Assembly: GCF_027943725.1 (NCBI RefSeq)
Contig: NZ_AP025696.1
Coordinates: forward strand, 1,217,501-1,281,500
Direction of reading: 5' to 3'
DNA length: 64,000 nucleotides
Source: Nitrosophilus kaiyonis
Lineage (GTDB): Bacteria; Campylobacterota; Campylobacteria; Campylobacterales; Nitratiruptoraceae
Shown: piece by piece, positions 1 to 8,701 of the stretch
Layout of the letters: each line of letters starts with the position of its first letter
Position numbering within the stretch: position 1 is the first letter of the stretch
Translations under genes and position numbers: made by a program
The notes under the pieces: model-generated
The model's input: only the letters and a program-made list of their open reading frames with translations
Databases searched by the model: none
What the model was told of the DNA's origin: nothing

Positions 1-1116
1 TTCTTCCTCTTTCATTCCTCTGCTAGTAAGGGCAGGGCTTCCTATTCTTATACCACTTGTTACAAAAGGGCTTCTTGTCTCTCCAGGGACTGTATTTTTA
101 TTTACTGTAATGCCAGCTCTACCAAGAGCCTCGTCTGCATCTTTACCACTAAAATCTTTATCTAAAAAGCTAACAAGAATTAGATGATTGTCTGTTCCAC
201 CACTAACTATATTATACCCTCTATCCATTAAAACTTCAGCTAAAACAGCAGCATTTTTCTTTACCTGTTTTGCATACTCTTTCCATTCTGGTTTTAAATT
301 TTCTCCAAATCCAACCGCTTTTGCAGCAATCACATGAACAAGAGGTCCCCCTTGAATTCCTGGAAATATTGCACTATTTATTTTTTTTGCAATTTCTTCA
401 TCATTTGTCATTATGATTCCGCCTCTTGGACCTCTTAATGTTTTATGTGTTGTTGATGTTACAACATCACAATAAGGAAAAGGACTCGGATGCTCACCTG
501 CTGCAACAAGGCCTGCTATATGAGCAATATCAGCAAATAAAATTGCTCCAACTTCATCAGCAATCTCTCTAAATTTTTTAAAATTTATCTCTCTTGGATA
601 AGCACTTGCACCACAAACTACGATTTTTGGCTGAACAATTTTTGCAATATCTCTAACTCTATCATAATCTATCCATCCATCTTCATTTACCCCATAAAAA
701 AAACTGTGATAAATTTTCCCACTTGCATTAACTTTTGCACCATGAGTTAAATGTCCACCATGGCTAAGGCTCATACCAAGAATTTTGTCATAAGGTTTTA
801 ATAAAGCCATATAAACTGCTTGATTTGCTTGGCTTCCTGAATGTGGCTGAACATTTACATAGTTACAGCCAAAAAGTTTTTTAGCTCTTTCAATAGCTAA
901 ATTTTCTATAGCATCTGCATTTTCACATCCACCATAATATCTTTTGCCAGGATATCCTTCAGCATATTTATTTGTAAAGACACTACCCATAGCTTCCATC
1001 ACAGCTGGGCTTGTGAAGTTTTCACTTGCTATCATTTCAAGATGGTCTGTTTGTCTTTTTAACTCATTTTCTATAATCGAATAAACTTCAGGATCAAAAT
1101 CTTTTAATATGCTCAT
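1..1116 (-). CDS. glyA: Serine hydroxymethyltransferase (partial, C-terminus off the window)
   Basis: PLP enzyme interconverting serine and glycine and producing 5,10-methylene-tetrahydrofolate, cytosolic. The visible 372 codons run without a stop to the window edge; the family is about 415 residues, so roughly the last 40 are missing. The start [20 protein letters not shown] is typical, and the PLP-lysine motif [13 protein letters not shown] places the Schiff-base lysine at about residue 225; the SENFTSP and GGCENAD motifs are intact. The ATG (1114-1116) overlaps the TGA of lysS by four bases, so the two are translationally coupled. The order cvpA-lysS-glyA is what I remember from Helicobacter pylori. 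Identification is firm. Confidence 0.97.
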   Translation of the reverse strand, partial: MSILKDFDPEVYSIIENELKRQTDHLEMIASENFTSPAVMEAMGSVFTNKYAEGYPGKRYYGGCENADAIENLAIERAKKLFGCNYVNVQPHSGSQANQAVYMALLKPYDKILGMSLSHGGHLTHGAKVNASGKIYHSFFYGVNEDGWIDYDRVRDIAKIVQPKIVVCGASAYPREINFKKFREIADEVGAILFADIAHIAGLVAAGEHPSPFPYCDVVTSTTHKTLRGPRGGIIMTNDEEIAKKINSAIFPGIQGGPLVHVIAAKAVGFGENLKPEWKEYAKQVKKNAAVLAEVLMDRGYNIVSGGTDNHLILVSFLDKDFSGKDADEALGRAGITVNKNTVPGETRSPFVTSGIRIGSPALTSRGMKEEE

Positions 1117-2633
1117 TTTTTTTCCTTTTTTGTTTTTTCTTCAGTTTCACTTTTTTTTGGTCTCATTGCAGGAAATAAGATAACATCTCTTATTGTATGC
1201 TGATTTGTTAATAACATAATTAATCTATCTATCCCTATTCCTTCTCCAGCAGTTGGAGGCATTCCATATCCAAGTGCTCTAACAAAATCTTCATCCATAT
1301 GCATTGCTTCATCATCAACATCTTTTTGAGCAACTTGAGCTTTAAATCTTTCATATTGATCAATTGGGTCATTAAGCTCATTAAAACCATTGGCTATTTC
1401 GCGACCAGCAATAAATAATTCAAATCTCTCAGCTATTTCTGGATCTTCATCACTTCTTCTAGCAAGTGGACTTATCTCAATTGGAAAATGTGTAACAAAA
1501 GTTGGATTTATAAGTCTGTTTTCTACAAAATTATCAAAAAGTTCAGCCTGAAGTGCTCCAAGAGATAGTCTCTCATCTACTTCAATGCCGTTTTCTTTTA
1601 AAAATTTTATGATTTTATCTCTGTTTTCTACTATTTCAGGGTCTATTCCACCAACTTCAACAATTGCATCTTTATATTTTATTCTTTTAAATGGTGTTGA
1701 AAAATCTACTTCATACTCATCATATGGCAAAATTTTTGGAAGGTTTAATTTTTCAAAAATATAATCAAAAAGATCTTCAGTTAGTTTCATCAAATCTTCA
1801 TAAGTATGATATGCCCAATAAAACTCAATCATTGTAAATTCTGGATTGTGAGTAGCATCCATACCTTCGTTTCTAAAATTTCTGTTTATTTCAAAAACAG
1901 CTTCAAAACCGCCTACAACTAATCTTTTTAGATAAAGTTCTGGTGCAATTCTTAGATATCTATCAACTCCTAATGCATGATGGTGAGTTACAAAAGGTCT
2001 TGCATTAGCACCACCTGGAATAGGATGCATCATAGGTGTTTCAACTTCTAAAAAACCATGTTTTTCAAAAAATTCTCTAATTAAACTTACAACTTTACTT
2101 CTTGTTCTAAAAATCTCTCTTGTTTTTGGATTCATTATCATATCAAGATATCTTTGTCTATATCTTAGCTCTTTATCTTGTAATCCATGATATTTTTCAG
2201 GAAGTGGTACTATTGCTTTTGTAACAAGATTTAATTTTTCAACATGAAGAGTTAACTCTCCAGTTTTTGTTACAAAAGGATATCCAAAGGCTTCAATAAT
2301 ATCACCAACTTCTATAAGCTTTTTAACTTTTTTAAACCACTCTTTGCCAAGGGCATCTTGATTAAAATATATTTGAACAATTCCAGTATCATCTTCTATT
2401 TTTGCAAATGCTGCTTTTCCCATTAATCTTAGAAATTTTATTCTTCCAATAAGAGTAACTTTTTGTGAATAATCTTTTTTCTCTTCTAAATCTTTAACAT
2501 AATCAAATTTTTCTAAAAACTCTTTGTTTGTTATCTCTTTTTTGAAACCTGTACCATAAGGATTTACTCCAGATTCTCTTAGCTCTTTTGCTTTTTGAAT
2601 TCTTAGTTGTTCATACTGATTATCAAAAATCAA
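1113..2633 (-). CDS. lysS: Lysyl-tRNA synthetase, class II
   Basis: Charges tRNA-Lys with lysine. 506 residues, full length for bacterial LysS: N-terminal OB-fold anticodon-binding domain (about 55-150), then the class II catalytic core with motif 2 ([14 protein letters not shown], about residue 255) and motif 3 ([12 protein letters not shown], about 465), and a lysine-rich tail. The start is TTG at 2631-2633, preceded at proper spacing by GGATGGAG; an ATG seven bases upstream is out of frame and hits a stop after a few codons, so TTG is preferred. It lies between cvpA (17 bp upstream) and glyA (4 bp overlap) and is probably transcribed from the cvpA promoter. Confidence 0.97.
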   Translation of the reverse strand: MIFDNQYEQLRIQKAKELRESGVNPYGTGFKKEITNKEFLEKFDYVKDLEEKKDYSQKVTLIGRIKFLRLMGKAAFAKIEDDTGIVQIYFNQDALGKEWFKKVKKLIEVGDIIEAFGYPFVTKTGELTLHVEKLNLVTKAIVPLPEKYHGLQDKELRYRQRYLDMIMNPKTREIFRTRSKVVSLIREFFEKHGFLEVETPMMHPIPGGANARPFVTHHHALGVDRYLRIAPELYLKRLVVGGFEAVFEINRNFRNEGMDATHNPEFTMIEFYWAYHTYEDLMKLTEDLFDYIFEKLNLPKILPYDEYEVDFSTPFKRIKYKDAIVEVGGIDPEIVENRDKIIKFLKENGIEVDERLSLGALQAELFDNFVENRLINPTFVTHFPIEISPLARRSDEDPEIAERFELFIAGREIANGFNELNDPIDQYERFKAQVAQKDVDDEAMHMDEDFVRALGYGMPPTAGEGIGIDRLIMLLTNQHTIRDVILFPAMRPKKSETEEKTKKEKK

Positions 2634-2650
2634 TCTCCATCCTTTTTAAT

Positions 2651-3271
2651 TTATTTTGATTTATTTGATTCAAGTGAATTTGAAATTTTATTCTTTATCT
2701 CTTTTACAGCTTCACTTTGTGCTTTTTCTTTTATAATCTCTTTTAATTTTTCACTTTTTTCTTCAACCTTTTGAGTTATATCTTTTGGATTTAGCTTAAT
2801 TATGTAACTGCCAGTTTTAATCATGTAAGGATAAAGAAAAGAGTTTTTTGTATATTTATCTACAGCTTTTTTTGTTGCTTCAATATTAGAAATAGCATAG
2901 GCAATTACTGAGAATATAAGAAATATTTTTGCAGCCCCAAAAGCAAATCCTGCAAGTCTATCAATAATTCCCATTCCGCTTGCGCTACTTAATTTTGCAA
3001 ATAGTTTGCCAATAAAAACCATTGCAAGCCAAAATGCACCAAGTGTTAAAAGAAAACCTACAAAATTTAAAGCAGCAGGATTTTTTATAGAAAAGATGTT
3101 TTCACTAATAAATTTTCCAACAACATCTGAATAGTGTGAGCCAAAATATATACCCCCGATGATTCCTAAAAGGCCAAAAAACTCTTTTATAAAACCATCA
3201 ATCAAGCCTTTTAAACCAAGTAAAATGATTATAATTCCAACTATAATATCAAAATATCCAAAGTTTTCCAT
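2651..3271 (-). CDS. cvpA: CvpA family inner-membrane protein
   Basis: 206 residues with four hydrophobic segments in the first 130 residues (about 6-25, 30-50, 65-88 and 103-127), glycine-rich around GLKGLIDGFIKEFFGLLGIIGG, followed by a charged, probably cytoplasmic helical tail rich in Lys and Glu (about 150-206). This is the CvpA/DedE layout; the family name comes from colicin V production in E. coli, but the molecular role is not settled. Good AGGA Shine-Dalgarno 8 bp before ATG. First gene of a cvpA-lysS-glyA operon that matches Helicobacter gene order as I remember it. Confidence 0.85.
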   Translation of the reverse strand: MENFGYFDIIVGIIIILLGLKGLIDGFIKEFFGLLGIIGGIYFGSHYSDVVGKFISENIFSIKNPAALNFVGFLLTLGAFWLAMVFIGKLFAKLSSASGMGIIDRLAGFAFGAAKIFLIFSVIAYAISNIEATKKAVDKYTKNSFLYPYMIKTGSYIIKLNPKDITQKVEEKSEKLKEIIKEKAQSEAVKEIKNKISNSLESNKSK

Positions 3272-3300
3272 TTATAAATCCTAAATATTTTTAAAGCGCA

Positions 3301-3329
3301 ATTATACTATTTTTTATAAAAAGGTTAAA
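3301..3329 (-). promoter_or_regulatory. Sigma70-type promoter for cvpA-lysS-glyA
   Basis: On the minus strand TTTAAC (3324-3329) and TATAAT (3301-3306) are separated by 17 bp, about 30 bp before the cvpA ATG. The -10 is a perfect consensus. Read directly from the sequence; not tested. Confidence 0.55.
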
Positions 3330-3344
3330 GGGTAAAAGAAATTT

Positions 3345-3368
3345 AGGCCAAAAATAAAAATTTGGCCT
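3345..3368 (-). terminator. Rho-independent terminator after pilT
   Basis: AGGCCAAA (3345-3352) and TTTGGCCT (3361-3368) form an 8-bp perfect stem with an 8-nt AT loop, starting 8 bp past the pilT stop and followed on the minus strand by a T-rich run. It separates pilT from the cvpA promoter. Confidence 0.75.
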
Positions 3369-3375
3369 TTTAAAT

Positions 3376-4443
3376 TTATAAAGCTTGTATAAGATTTTTT
3401 AATTCTTCAGGTCTATTAGAATACCTAAGAGCATCCTCTTTTGTTATCATATGATTTTTTAGAAGTTTTAATAATATTTGAGTTTGTGTTTGCATACCTG
3501 TTTGTTGTTGATTTAACTGCATTTGAGAATATATTTGGTGAGCTTTATTTTCTCTAATAAGGTTGGCAATAGCAGGAGTATTTATAAGAATTTCAAAAGT
3601 TGCAACTCTTCCTCCACCAATTTTTGGTATCAAAGCTTGAGAAATAACAGCTACTAAGCTTGTTGATAGCATTGCTCTAACCTGAGGCTGCTCATCTCCG
3701 CCAAATACATCAATAATTCTATTGACTGTTTGAGAAGCTGAGTTTGTGTGTAAAGTTCCAAGAACTAAGTGTCCGGTTTCAGCAGCAGTAAGTGCAGCTG
3801 CAATTGTTTCTTTGTCCCTCATCTCACCAATTAGAATAACATCTGGGTCTTCCCTCATTGCATATTTTAATGCTCTAGCAAAAGTTTTCGTATCTGTACC
3901 TATTTCTCTATGTGAAAATAGTGATTTGTCATTTTCATGAACAAATTCTACCGGGTCTTCTATAGTGATTATATGTTTTCTTTCATTATGGTTAATCTCA
4001 TTTAAAAGCGCAGCTAATGTGGTAGATTTACCACTTCCTGTTGGACCAGTTACAAGAATGAGACCTTTTTCTCTTTTAATAATATTATAAAAAATTTCTG
4101 GAGCATTTATATCTTCTAAAGTTGGAATTTTTAATGGAATTATCCTAAATGCCGCTGCAATTTCTCCTAATGTATTATAATAGTTGGCCCTAAATCTTCC
4201 GACATCTGGAACCATTAATGCAAAATCAAGCTCACCTTCTTCTTCAAAAATCTTTTTTTGCTTATCTGTAATGATTCCATAACACATCTCTTCAATCTGT
4301 TTTCCATCAAGTTTTGGAAGATTTAGAGGAACAAGTTTTCCATCTATTCTTATTTGAGGTTCACTTCCACTTACAAGATGAAGATCTGATGCTTTGTATG
4401 CTACAACAGTTTTTAATAATTTTCTTATATCTAAATCTGCCAT
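3376..4443 (-). CDS. pilT: Type IV pilus retraction ATPase PilT
   Basis: Hexameric secretion-type ATPase that drives pilus depolymerisation, giving twitching motility, at the cytoplasmic face of the inner membrane. 355 residues, normal for PilT. Walker A GPTGSGKST (about 133-141), Asp box IEDPVEF (161-167), Walker B DVILIGEMRD (201-210) and His box HLVLGTLHT (225-233) are all present, and a form of the C-terminal AIRNLIRE motif is seen as AIANLIREN (about 291), which separates PilT from PilB. Start MADLDIRKLL with an AGGAAAT Shine-Dalgarno. It is followed by a strong terminator; gatC lies 13 bp upstream and may be cotranscribed. No other pilus gene is in the window. Confidence 0.95.
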   Translation of the reverse strand: MADLDIRKLLKTVVAYKASDLHLVSGSEPQIRIDGKLVPLNLPKLDGKQIEEMCYGIITDKQKKIFEEEGELDFALMVPDVGRFRANYYNTLGEIAAAFRIIPLKIPTLEDINAPEIFYNIIKREKGLILVTGPTGSGKSTTLAALLNEINHNERKHIITIEDPVEFVHENDKSLFSHREIGTDTKTFARALKYAMREDPDVILIGEMRDKETIAAALTAAETGHLVLGTLHTNSASQTVNRIIDVFGGDEQPQVRAMLSTSLVAVISQALIPKIGGGRVATFEILINTPAIANLIRENKAHQIYSQMQLNQQQTGMQTQTQILLKLLKNHMITKEDALRYSNRPEELKNLIQAL

Positions 4444-4456
4444 GAAATTTCCTTGA

Positions 4457-4747
4457 TTATTCTATTATTTTTGGAACTATGAAAAAATTATCTTCTGATT
4501 TTGGAGCATTTTTTAATATTTTTTCTCCAATTTCACTTTGGCTTTTTGGAATATCTTTTCTAAATGGAGAACCACTCTCTAATGTTGAAAAAGTTGCCTC
4601 AAGATTTTCAACATCTAATTCATTAAGTATTTCAACAAAATCTAAAAATTTGTTTAACTCTTCTAAAATTTCGCTCTCCTTGGTTTCATCGATCTTTATT
4701 TGAGAAAGAGATTCTAATCTTTTGAGAAGTTTCTTATCTATTTGCAT
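4457..4747 (-). CDS. gatC: Asp-tRNA(Asn)/Glu-tRNA(Gln) amidotransferase subunit C
   Basis: Small 96-residue subunit that stabilises GatA in the GatCAB complex, which makes Gln-tRNA(Gln) or Asn-tRNA(Asn) by transamidation. The sequence begins [20 protein letters not shown] and carries the FLDFVEILNELDVENLEAT helix and a proline-containing basic segment (SPFRKDIP), the standard GatC layout. GatA and GatB are not adjacent. It shares a divergent upstream region (4748-4871) with the plus-strand YfgM-like gene and lies 13 bp before pilT. Confidence 0.9.
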   Translation of the reverse strand: MQIDKKLLKRLESLSQIKIDETKESEILEELNKFLDFVEILNELDVENLEATFSTLESGSPFRKDIPKSQSEIGEKILKNAPKSEDNFFIVPKIIE

Positions 4748-4871
4748 TTTAGCTCCTAATAATTTTGTAAGTGATGATTATTTTTGTCATTTTACCATAA
4801 AAATAATATCCTTTTTATATTTGATTTGATAATATACAAAACAAGATTTATTTTTTTTAAAGGGGTAGATA

Positions 4872-5474
4872 TTGGGAACAAAAGAGAATATTGAATTTTT
4901 AAAAGAAGAGCTAAGTAGTGAAGAGAAGTTTTTAGAGCAGATTGTAAGAGCTGAAAAATTTTATAAAAAATATAAAAAGCAGTTAATAACTGTTTTGGTT
5001 GTTTTTATTGTAGGGATCATATCTTATGTAGGATATGATATAAAAAAAGATCACGATTTAAAAGTCTCAAATGAAGCATACATGAAACTTTTATCAAACC
5101 CTAAAGATTCTGAATCATTAAAAATATTAAAAGAGAAAAATCCTACGCTTTTTTATGTTTATCAGTTTAGAAAAGCTATAGAAAAAAATGATATAAAAAA
5201 ACTTGAAGAGATAAGTTCAAAAAATATTCCAATAATATCAAATATTGCAAAATATCAAATTAGTGCATTAAAAAAAGATGAAAAGCTTCTTAATAGCTAT
5301 ACAATGGATCAAAAATCTTTATATAAAGATCTTGCACTTTTAGATGAAGCATATTTACTCTATACAAAAAGCAGAATTAAAGAGGCAAAAACAAAATTAA
5401 AAACTATCAATAAAGACTCTTTTGTTTATCCATATGCAAATTTTTTACTTCATTATGGATTAAAGGCTGAATAA
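4872..5474 (+). CDS. YfgM-like membrane-anchored protein, upstream partner of a BamB-like lipoprotein
   Basis: 200 residues: a charged cytoplasmic N-terminus (1-37), a single membrane segment (about 38-55, rich in V, I and F), then a helical periplasmic part with TPR-like helix pairs (60-200). The start is TTG at 4872, supported by AAAGGGG 8 bp upstream; no better in-frame start exists. This topology matches YfgM, which in E. coli is encoded directly before bamB. Here the next gene is also a beta-propeller lipoprotein overlapping by one base, so I infer the same pair, with a role in outer-membrane protein assembly or periplasmic chaperoning. Sequence similarity alone is weak. Confidence 0.6.
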   Translation: MGTKENIEFLKEELSSEEKFLEQIVRAEKFYKKYKKQLITVLVVFIVGIISYVGYDIKKDHDLKVSNEAYMKLLSNPKDSESLKILKEKNPTLFYVYQFRKAIEKNDIKKLEEISSKNIPIISNIAKYQISALKKDEKLLNSYTMDQKSLYKDLALLDEAYLLYTKSRIKEAKTKLKTINKDSFVYPYANFLLHYGLKAE

Positions 5475-6475
5475 TGAAAAAAACTATTTTAATATTTTTG
5501 TTTATTTTATTTATATTTACAGGATGTAGTACAAAAAAATATTTTGAGCCTCAAGAGGTTGCTGGAAAAGTTGAGTTTGATGGAGAGCTTCCAGCAAAAA
5601 TTGTAGATGTTACAAGAAATGGTGCAACTTTAGAAAATGGTCAAGTAATTACTCAAGATGGTTTATTAGATATTAAAATTCCAAAAAATTTTGAATTTAT
5701 CGGAGAAGGGGATAATTATATAGTTGCTGCTCACAATTGCGGTGATTTAGTTGTTGTAGATAAAAAAAATAAAAAAATAGTCTATAAAAAACATTTTAAT
5801 TTCAAAAGAGCAAGTTCTGCAAAAATAAAAGAGAATCTTTTAGCTTTAGTTTTTGATAACAATGAAATTATGCTTATAGATTTTAGAAATAACAAAACAC
5901 TATTTAAATATAAATCAGACAAAATATATTCAGTAGATACAAAAATAGCCGAGCCATATTTTCTTGGAGATTTAATACTTTATCCGACTTTAGATGGAAA
6001 GATAATCATTGTAGATAAAAATGCTTATAAAGCTATCAGAACGATTATTGTAGGAACTGAGAAGTTTTTAAACAATATCATATTTTTAGATGTTATTGAA
6101 AATAGACTTGTAGCCGCCACTCCAAATAAAATTGTTTCAGTAAATCCGCAAAATATAAATTCATTAGATATTGAATTAAGTGATGTTTTATTTGTAAAAG
6201 ATGCTATATATGTTTTGGCAAAAGATGGAAGAGTAATTTTGACTGATGCTGATTTGAATATCTTAAAAACAAGAAAATATCCTTTTGCTCACTTTACAGG
6301 AGCAATATATGGAGAGTATATCTATATAGTTGAAAAAGAGGGGTATTTAATTGCAACTGATCACTCTTTGGTTGTTTCAAATATTTTTGAATTGCCAAGC
6401 AGTATAGACAAATATCTATTTACCGCAAAAGACAAAATATTTTTTGACGATAAATATTTTCAGCTAAATAGATAA
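5474..6475 (+). CDS. BamB-like beta-propeller lipoprotein
   Basis: 333 residues with a lipoprotein signal: MKKTILIFLFILFIFTGC, lipobox ending in Cys18. The rest shows repeated beta-strand patterns of the PQQ/WD-like kind (DNYIVAAHNCGDLVVVDKK; LGDLILYPTLDGKIIIVDK; KDAIYVLAKDGRVILTDAD), consistent with a seven- or eight-bladed propeller like BamB of the outer-membrane protein assembly machine. In Campylobacterota such proteins have often carried unrelated names. It overlaps the YfgM-like gene by one base (TAATG) and the next small gene in the same way. The cell location (lipid-anchored, periplasmic side) is well supported; membership of the BAM complex is inferred. Confidence 0.65.
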   Translation: MKKTILIFLFILFIFTGCSTKKYFEPQEVAGKVEFDGELPAKIVDVTRNGATLENGQVITQDGLLDIKIPKNFEFIGEGDNYIVAAHNCGDLVVVDKKNKKIVYKKHFNFKRASSAKIKENLLALVFDNNEIMLIDFRNNKTLFKYKSDKIYSVDTKIAEPYFLGDLILYPTLDGKIIIVDKNAYKAIRTIIVGTEKFLNNIIFLDVIENRLVAATPNKIVSVNPQNINSLDIELSDVLFVKDAIYVLAKDGRVILTDADLNILKTRKYPFAHFTGAIYGEYIYIVEKEGYLIATDHSLVVSNIFELPSSIDKYLFTAKDKIFFDDKYFQLNR

Positions 6476-6807
6476 TGAAAAAAATTGTTGAATTTTTTAA
6501 AACTAAAAATATACTATTTAAAAAATTGGATTTTTTTGATTTAAAAGAGATAGGAATTAAAAAAAGATATAAAATTTGTACCGGTGTTGATATAAAAAAT
6601 AGATACACTATAATTTTTTATATTGATAGAAAAAGTAGACTTTTACAAAAAGATATATTATCAATTATTGAGATATTAAATAAAACAATATTACAAAACT
6701 CTCACAATTATAAAAATAGATTTTTAATAACATCAGCACCAATATGCTCTAAAGCTTTGAAACTTCTTGAAAATGAAAATTTCAAGGTTTATAATGCTTC
6801 TTTGTGA
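6475..6807 (+). CDS. Conserved small protein of unknown function
   Basis: 110 residues, no signal peptide or membrane segment. It is Lys- and Ile-rich with an alternating alpha/beta pattern and a central strand-like region (RYTIIFYIDRKSRLLQKD). The ATG overlaps the TAA of the upstream lipoprotein gene by one base and the last 14 bp overlap the start of coaX, so it is embedded in a tightly coupled operon, which supports it being a real gene. I do not recognise the family. Confidence 0.6.
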   Translation: MKKIVEFFKTKNILFKKLDFFDLKEIGIKKRYKICTGVDIKNRYTIIFYIDRKSRLLQKDILSIIEILNKTILQNSHNYKNRFLITSAPICSKALKLLENENFKVYNASL

Positions 6808-7408
6808 TATTGGTAATAGTTATGCCCATCTATATGATTTTAAAAAGAGTTGGAGAGAAGAGATTGATTTTTTTTTAAAAAAATATAAAAACCATAAAAT
6901 TTTTTATATAAGTGTAAATAATAGAATTACTCCTTATCTAAAAAACAGAAATTGGATTAATTTAGAAAAATATATAAATTTAAATACAAATTATAAGGGA
7001 ATGGGTATAGATAGAAAAGCTGTATGCCTTGCAGTAGAGGATGGCGTTATTGTAGATGCAGGAAGTGCAATAACTGTTGATATTATGGAAAAAAAATTTC
7101 ATAAAGGTGGATTTATAATACCTGGGTTTAAAGCCATAGAAAATGCATATATGAGTATTTCAGATAGATTAAAATATACGATAGATTTTAATGTTGATAT
7201 AAATAAATTACCTTTAAAAACATCAGATGCTATTAGTTATGGAGCTATTAAACCTATTGTACTTTCAATAAAAGATGTTGCAAAAAATAAGAAGATTTTT
7301 TTTACGGGAGGAGATGGAGAGAAACTTTCAAAATATTTTGATGGGTCAATTTATGATGAAAATTTAGTTTTTAAGGGAATGAAAAAAGCTTTAAAGGAAA
7401 TAAAATGA
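6794..7408 (+). CDS. coaX: Type III pantothenate kinase
   Basis: ATP-dependent phosphorylation of pantothenate, first step of coenzyme A synthesis; ASKHA-fold, usually monovalent-cation dependent. 204 residues from MLLCDIGNSYAHLY; the N-terminal DxGN phosphate-binding motif at the very start fixes the ATG at 6794 (an in-frame ATG at 6767 would add nine residues before the motif). Other family marks: GMGIDRKAVCLAV (about 74-86), DAGSAITVDIM (about 93-103), GGFIIPG (about 111-117) and FTGGDG near the C-terminus. It overlaps the preceding gene by 14 bp and hisG by 4 bp. Confidence 0.9.
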   Translation: MLLCDIGNSYAHLYDFKKSWREEIDFFLKKYKNHKIFYISVNNRITPYLKNRNWINLEKYINLNTNYKGMGIDRKAVCLAVEDGVIVDAGSAITVDIMEKKFHKGGFIIPGFKAIENAYMSISDRLKYTIDFNVDINKLPLKTSDAISYGAIKPIVLSIKDVAKNKKIFFTGGDGEKLSKYFDGSIYDENLVFKGMKKALKEIK

Positions 7409-8025
7409 TAACTGTGGCTCTTCCTAAAGGCAGAATTGCAAAAGAGACTCTTTCAATTTTTGAAAAAATTTTTAATAAAGAGTTTAAATTTGGTGAGAGA
7501 AAGCTTATATTAGAAGATAAAGATTTTAGATTTTTACTTGTTAGAAATCAAGATGTTCCAACTTATGTATATCATCAAGCTGCAGATATTGGGGTTGTGG
7601 GTTTAGATGTTTTAGAAGAGCAAAAACTTGATTTAATAAGGCTACTTGATTTAAATATAGGAAAATGTAGTGTTTGCATTGGTATAAAAGAGGAAGAAAG
7701 TTTAGATTTTTCAAAACCAACAATCAAAGTTGCAACAAAAATGGTCAATATTGCAAGAGACTACTTTAGCAAAAATGCTATACCAGTAGAGATTATAAAA
7801 CTTTATGGCTCAATTGAGCTTGCCCCATTAATTGGGTTAGCTGATATGATTGTTGATATTGTTGAAACAGGTGAGACAATGAGACAAAATGGATTAAAGC
7901 CTGCTTTAACTATTATGGAATCAAGTGCTCATTTAATAGCTAATAAAAATAGTTTCTTTTCAAAAAAAGATGAGATTTTATCCCTTTATGAAAAAATAGA
8001 GAAAGAGATAAAAAGTGAGTCTTGA
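7405..8025 (+). CDS. hisG: ATP phosphoribosyltransferase, short form
   Basis: Catalyses the first step of histidine synthesis (ATP plus PRPP to phosphoribosyl-ATP). 206 residues with MITVALPKGRIAKETL at the start and the signature GSIELAPLIGLADMIVDIVE near residue 132; the PRPP-binding ETGETMRQNGL follows. The length shows the short form lacking the C-terminal ACT-like regulatory domain (long forms are about 290-300), which in known cases needs the HisZ regulatory subunit. No hisZ is in this window. ATGA overlap with coaX, and 11 bp overlap with the next methyltransferase gene. Confidence 0.93.
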   Translation: MITVALPKGRIAKETLSIFEKIFNKEFKFGERKLILEDKDFRFLLVRNQDVPTYVYHQAADIGVVGLDVLEEQKLDLIRLLDLNIGKCSVCIGIKEEESLDFSKPTIKVATKMVNIARDYFSKNAIPVEIIKLYGSIELAPLIGLADMIVDIVETGETMRQNGLKPALTIMESSAHLIANKNSFFSKKDEILSLYEKIEKEIKSES

Positions 8026-8701
8026 TTTATATGCAATAATAGAGCCATATTTGGGGTTTGATGAAGAAAAAGAGTTTTTACATGATATCTATTTGGAAAA
8101 ACTCAAACATTTAAATGCTAAAAAAGTTTTGGATATTGGATGTGGCAGTGGCTCTTTTTTACTAAAAGCCAAAAAAAATGGTATTGATATAGAAGGAATT
8201 GATTTAAGCAAAGAGATGGTAAAAAGAGCACTTGAAAAAGGTGTGTCTGCTAAAGCAATAGATTTATGCAAATTGGAAAAGAAATATGATGCTGCAGTAG
8301 CTATATTTGATGTTTTAAACTATTTAGACAAAAAAGAGATAAAAAGATTTTTAAAATGTGTCGATAATGTTTTAGTCGATGGTGGTTATTTTATCTGTGA
8401 TATAAATACGCTTTATGGTTTCAAAGAGGTTGCTCAAGGAGTTATAGCAATAGATAAAGAAGATAGATATATTGTATTGGATGCAGAGTTCGAAAAGAAT
8501 ATTTTATTAACTAAAATTGATTATTTTGAAAAAGTTGAAAATTGCTATAAAAAATATAGTGGATTTATAAAACAGTATTACCATGAAATTGACCAGTTAA
8601 AAGAAGTTAAAAATCTTAAAATTGTTGACATTGATTTTGTTGCTCTTTATTCAGATATATCAGATAAAGCAATTTTAATATATAAAAAGGGAAAAATTTA
8701 A
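8015..8701 (+). CDS. Class I SAM-dependent methyltransferase, substrate unknown
   Basis: 228 residues with a Rossmann methyltransferase core: motif I VLDIGCGSGSFLLKAKKNG (about 44-62), acidic motif II around IDLSKEMVKRAL, then YDAAVAIFDVLNYL (motif IV) and GGYFICDINTLYG (motif V). The start is GTG at 8015, inside hisG, so the two overlap by 11 bp. C-terminal residues 140-228 are variable and likely carry substrate recognition. Small-molecule methylation is as likely as RNA or protein. Follows coaX-hisG in one operon and shares its TAATG junction with the PilZ-HDOD-like gene. Confidence 0.75.
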   Translation: MSLDLYAIIEPYLGFDEEKEFLHDIYLEKLKHLNAKKVLDIGCGSGSFLLKAKKNGIDIEGIDLSKEMVKRALEKGVSAKAIDLCKLEKKYDAAVAIFDVLNYLDKKEIKRFLKCVDNVLVDGGYFICDINTLYGFKEVAQGVIAIDKEDRYIVLDAEFEKNILLTKIDYFEKVENCYKKYSGFIKQYYHEIDQLKEVKNLKIVDIDFVALYSDISDKAILIYKKGKI

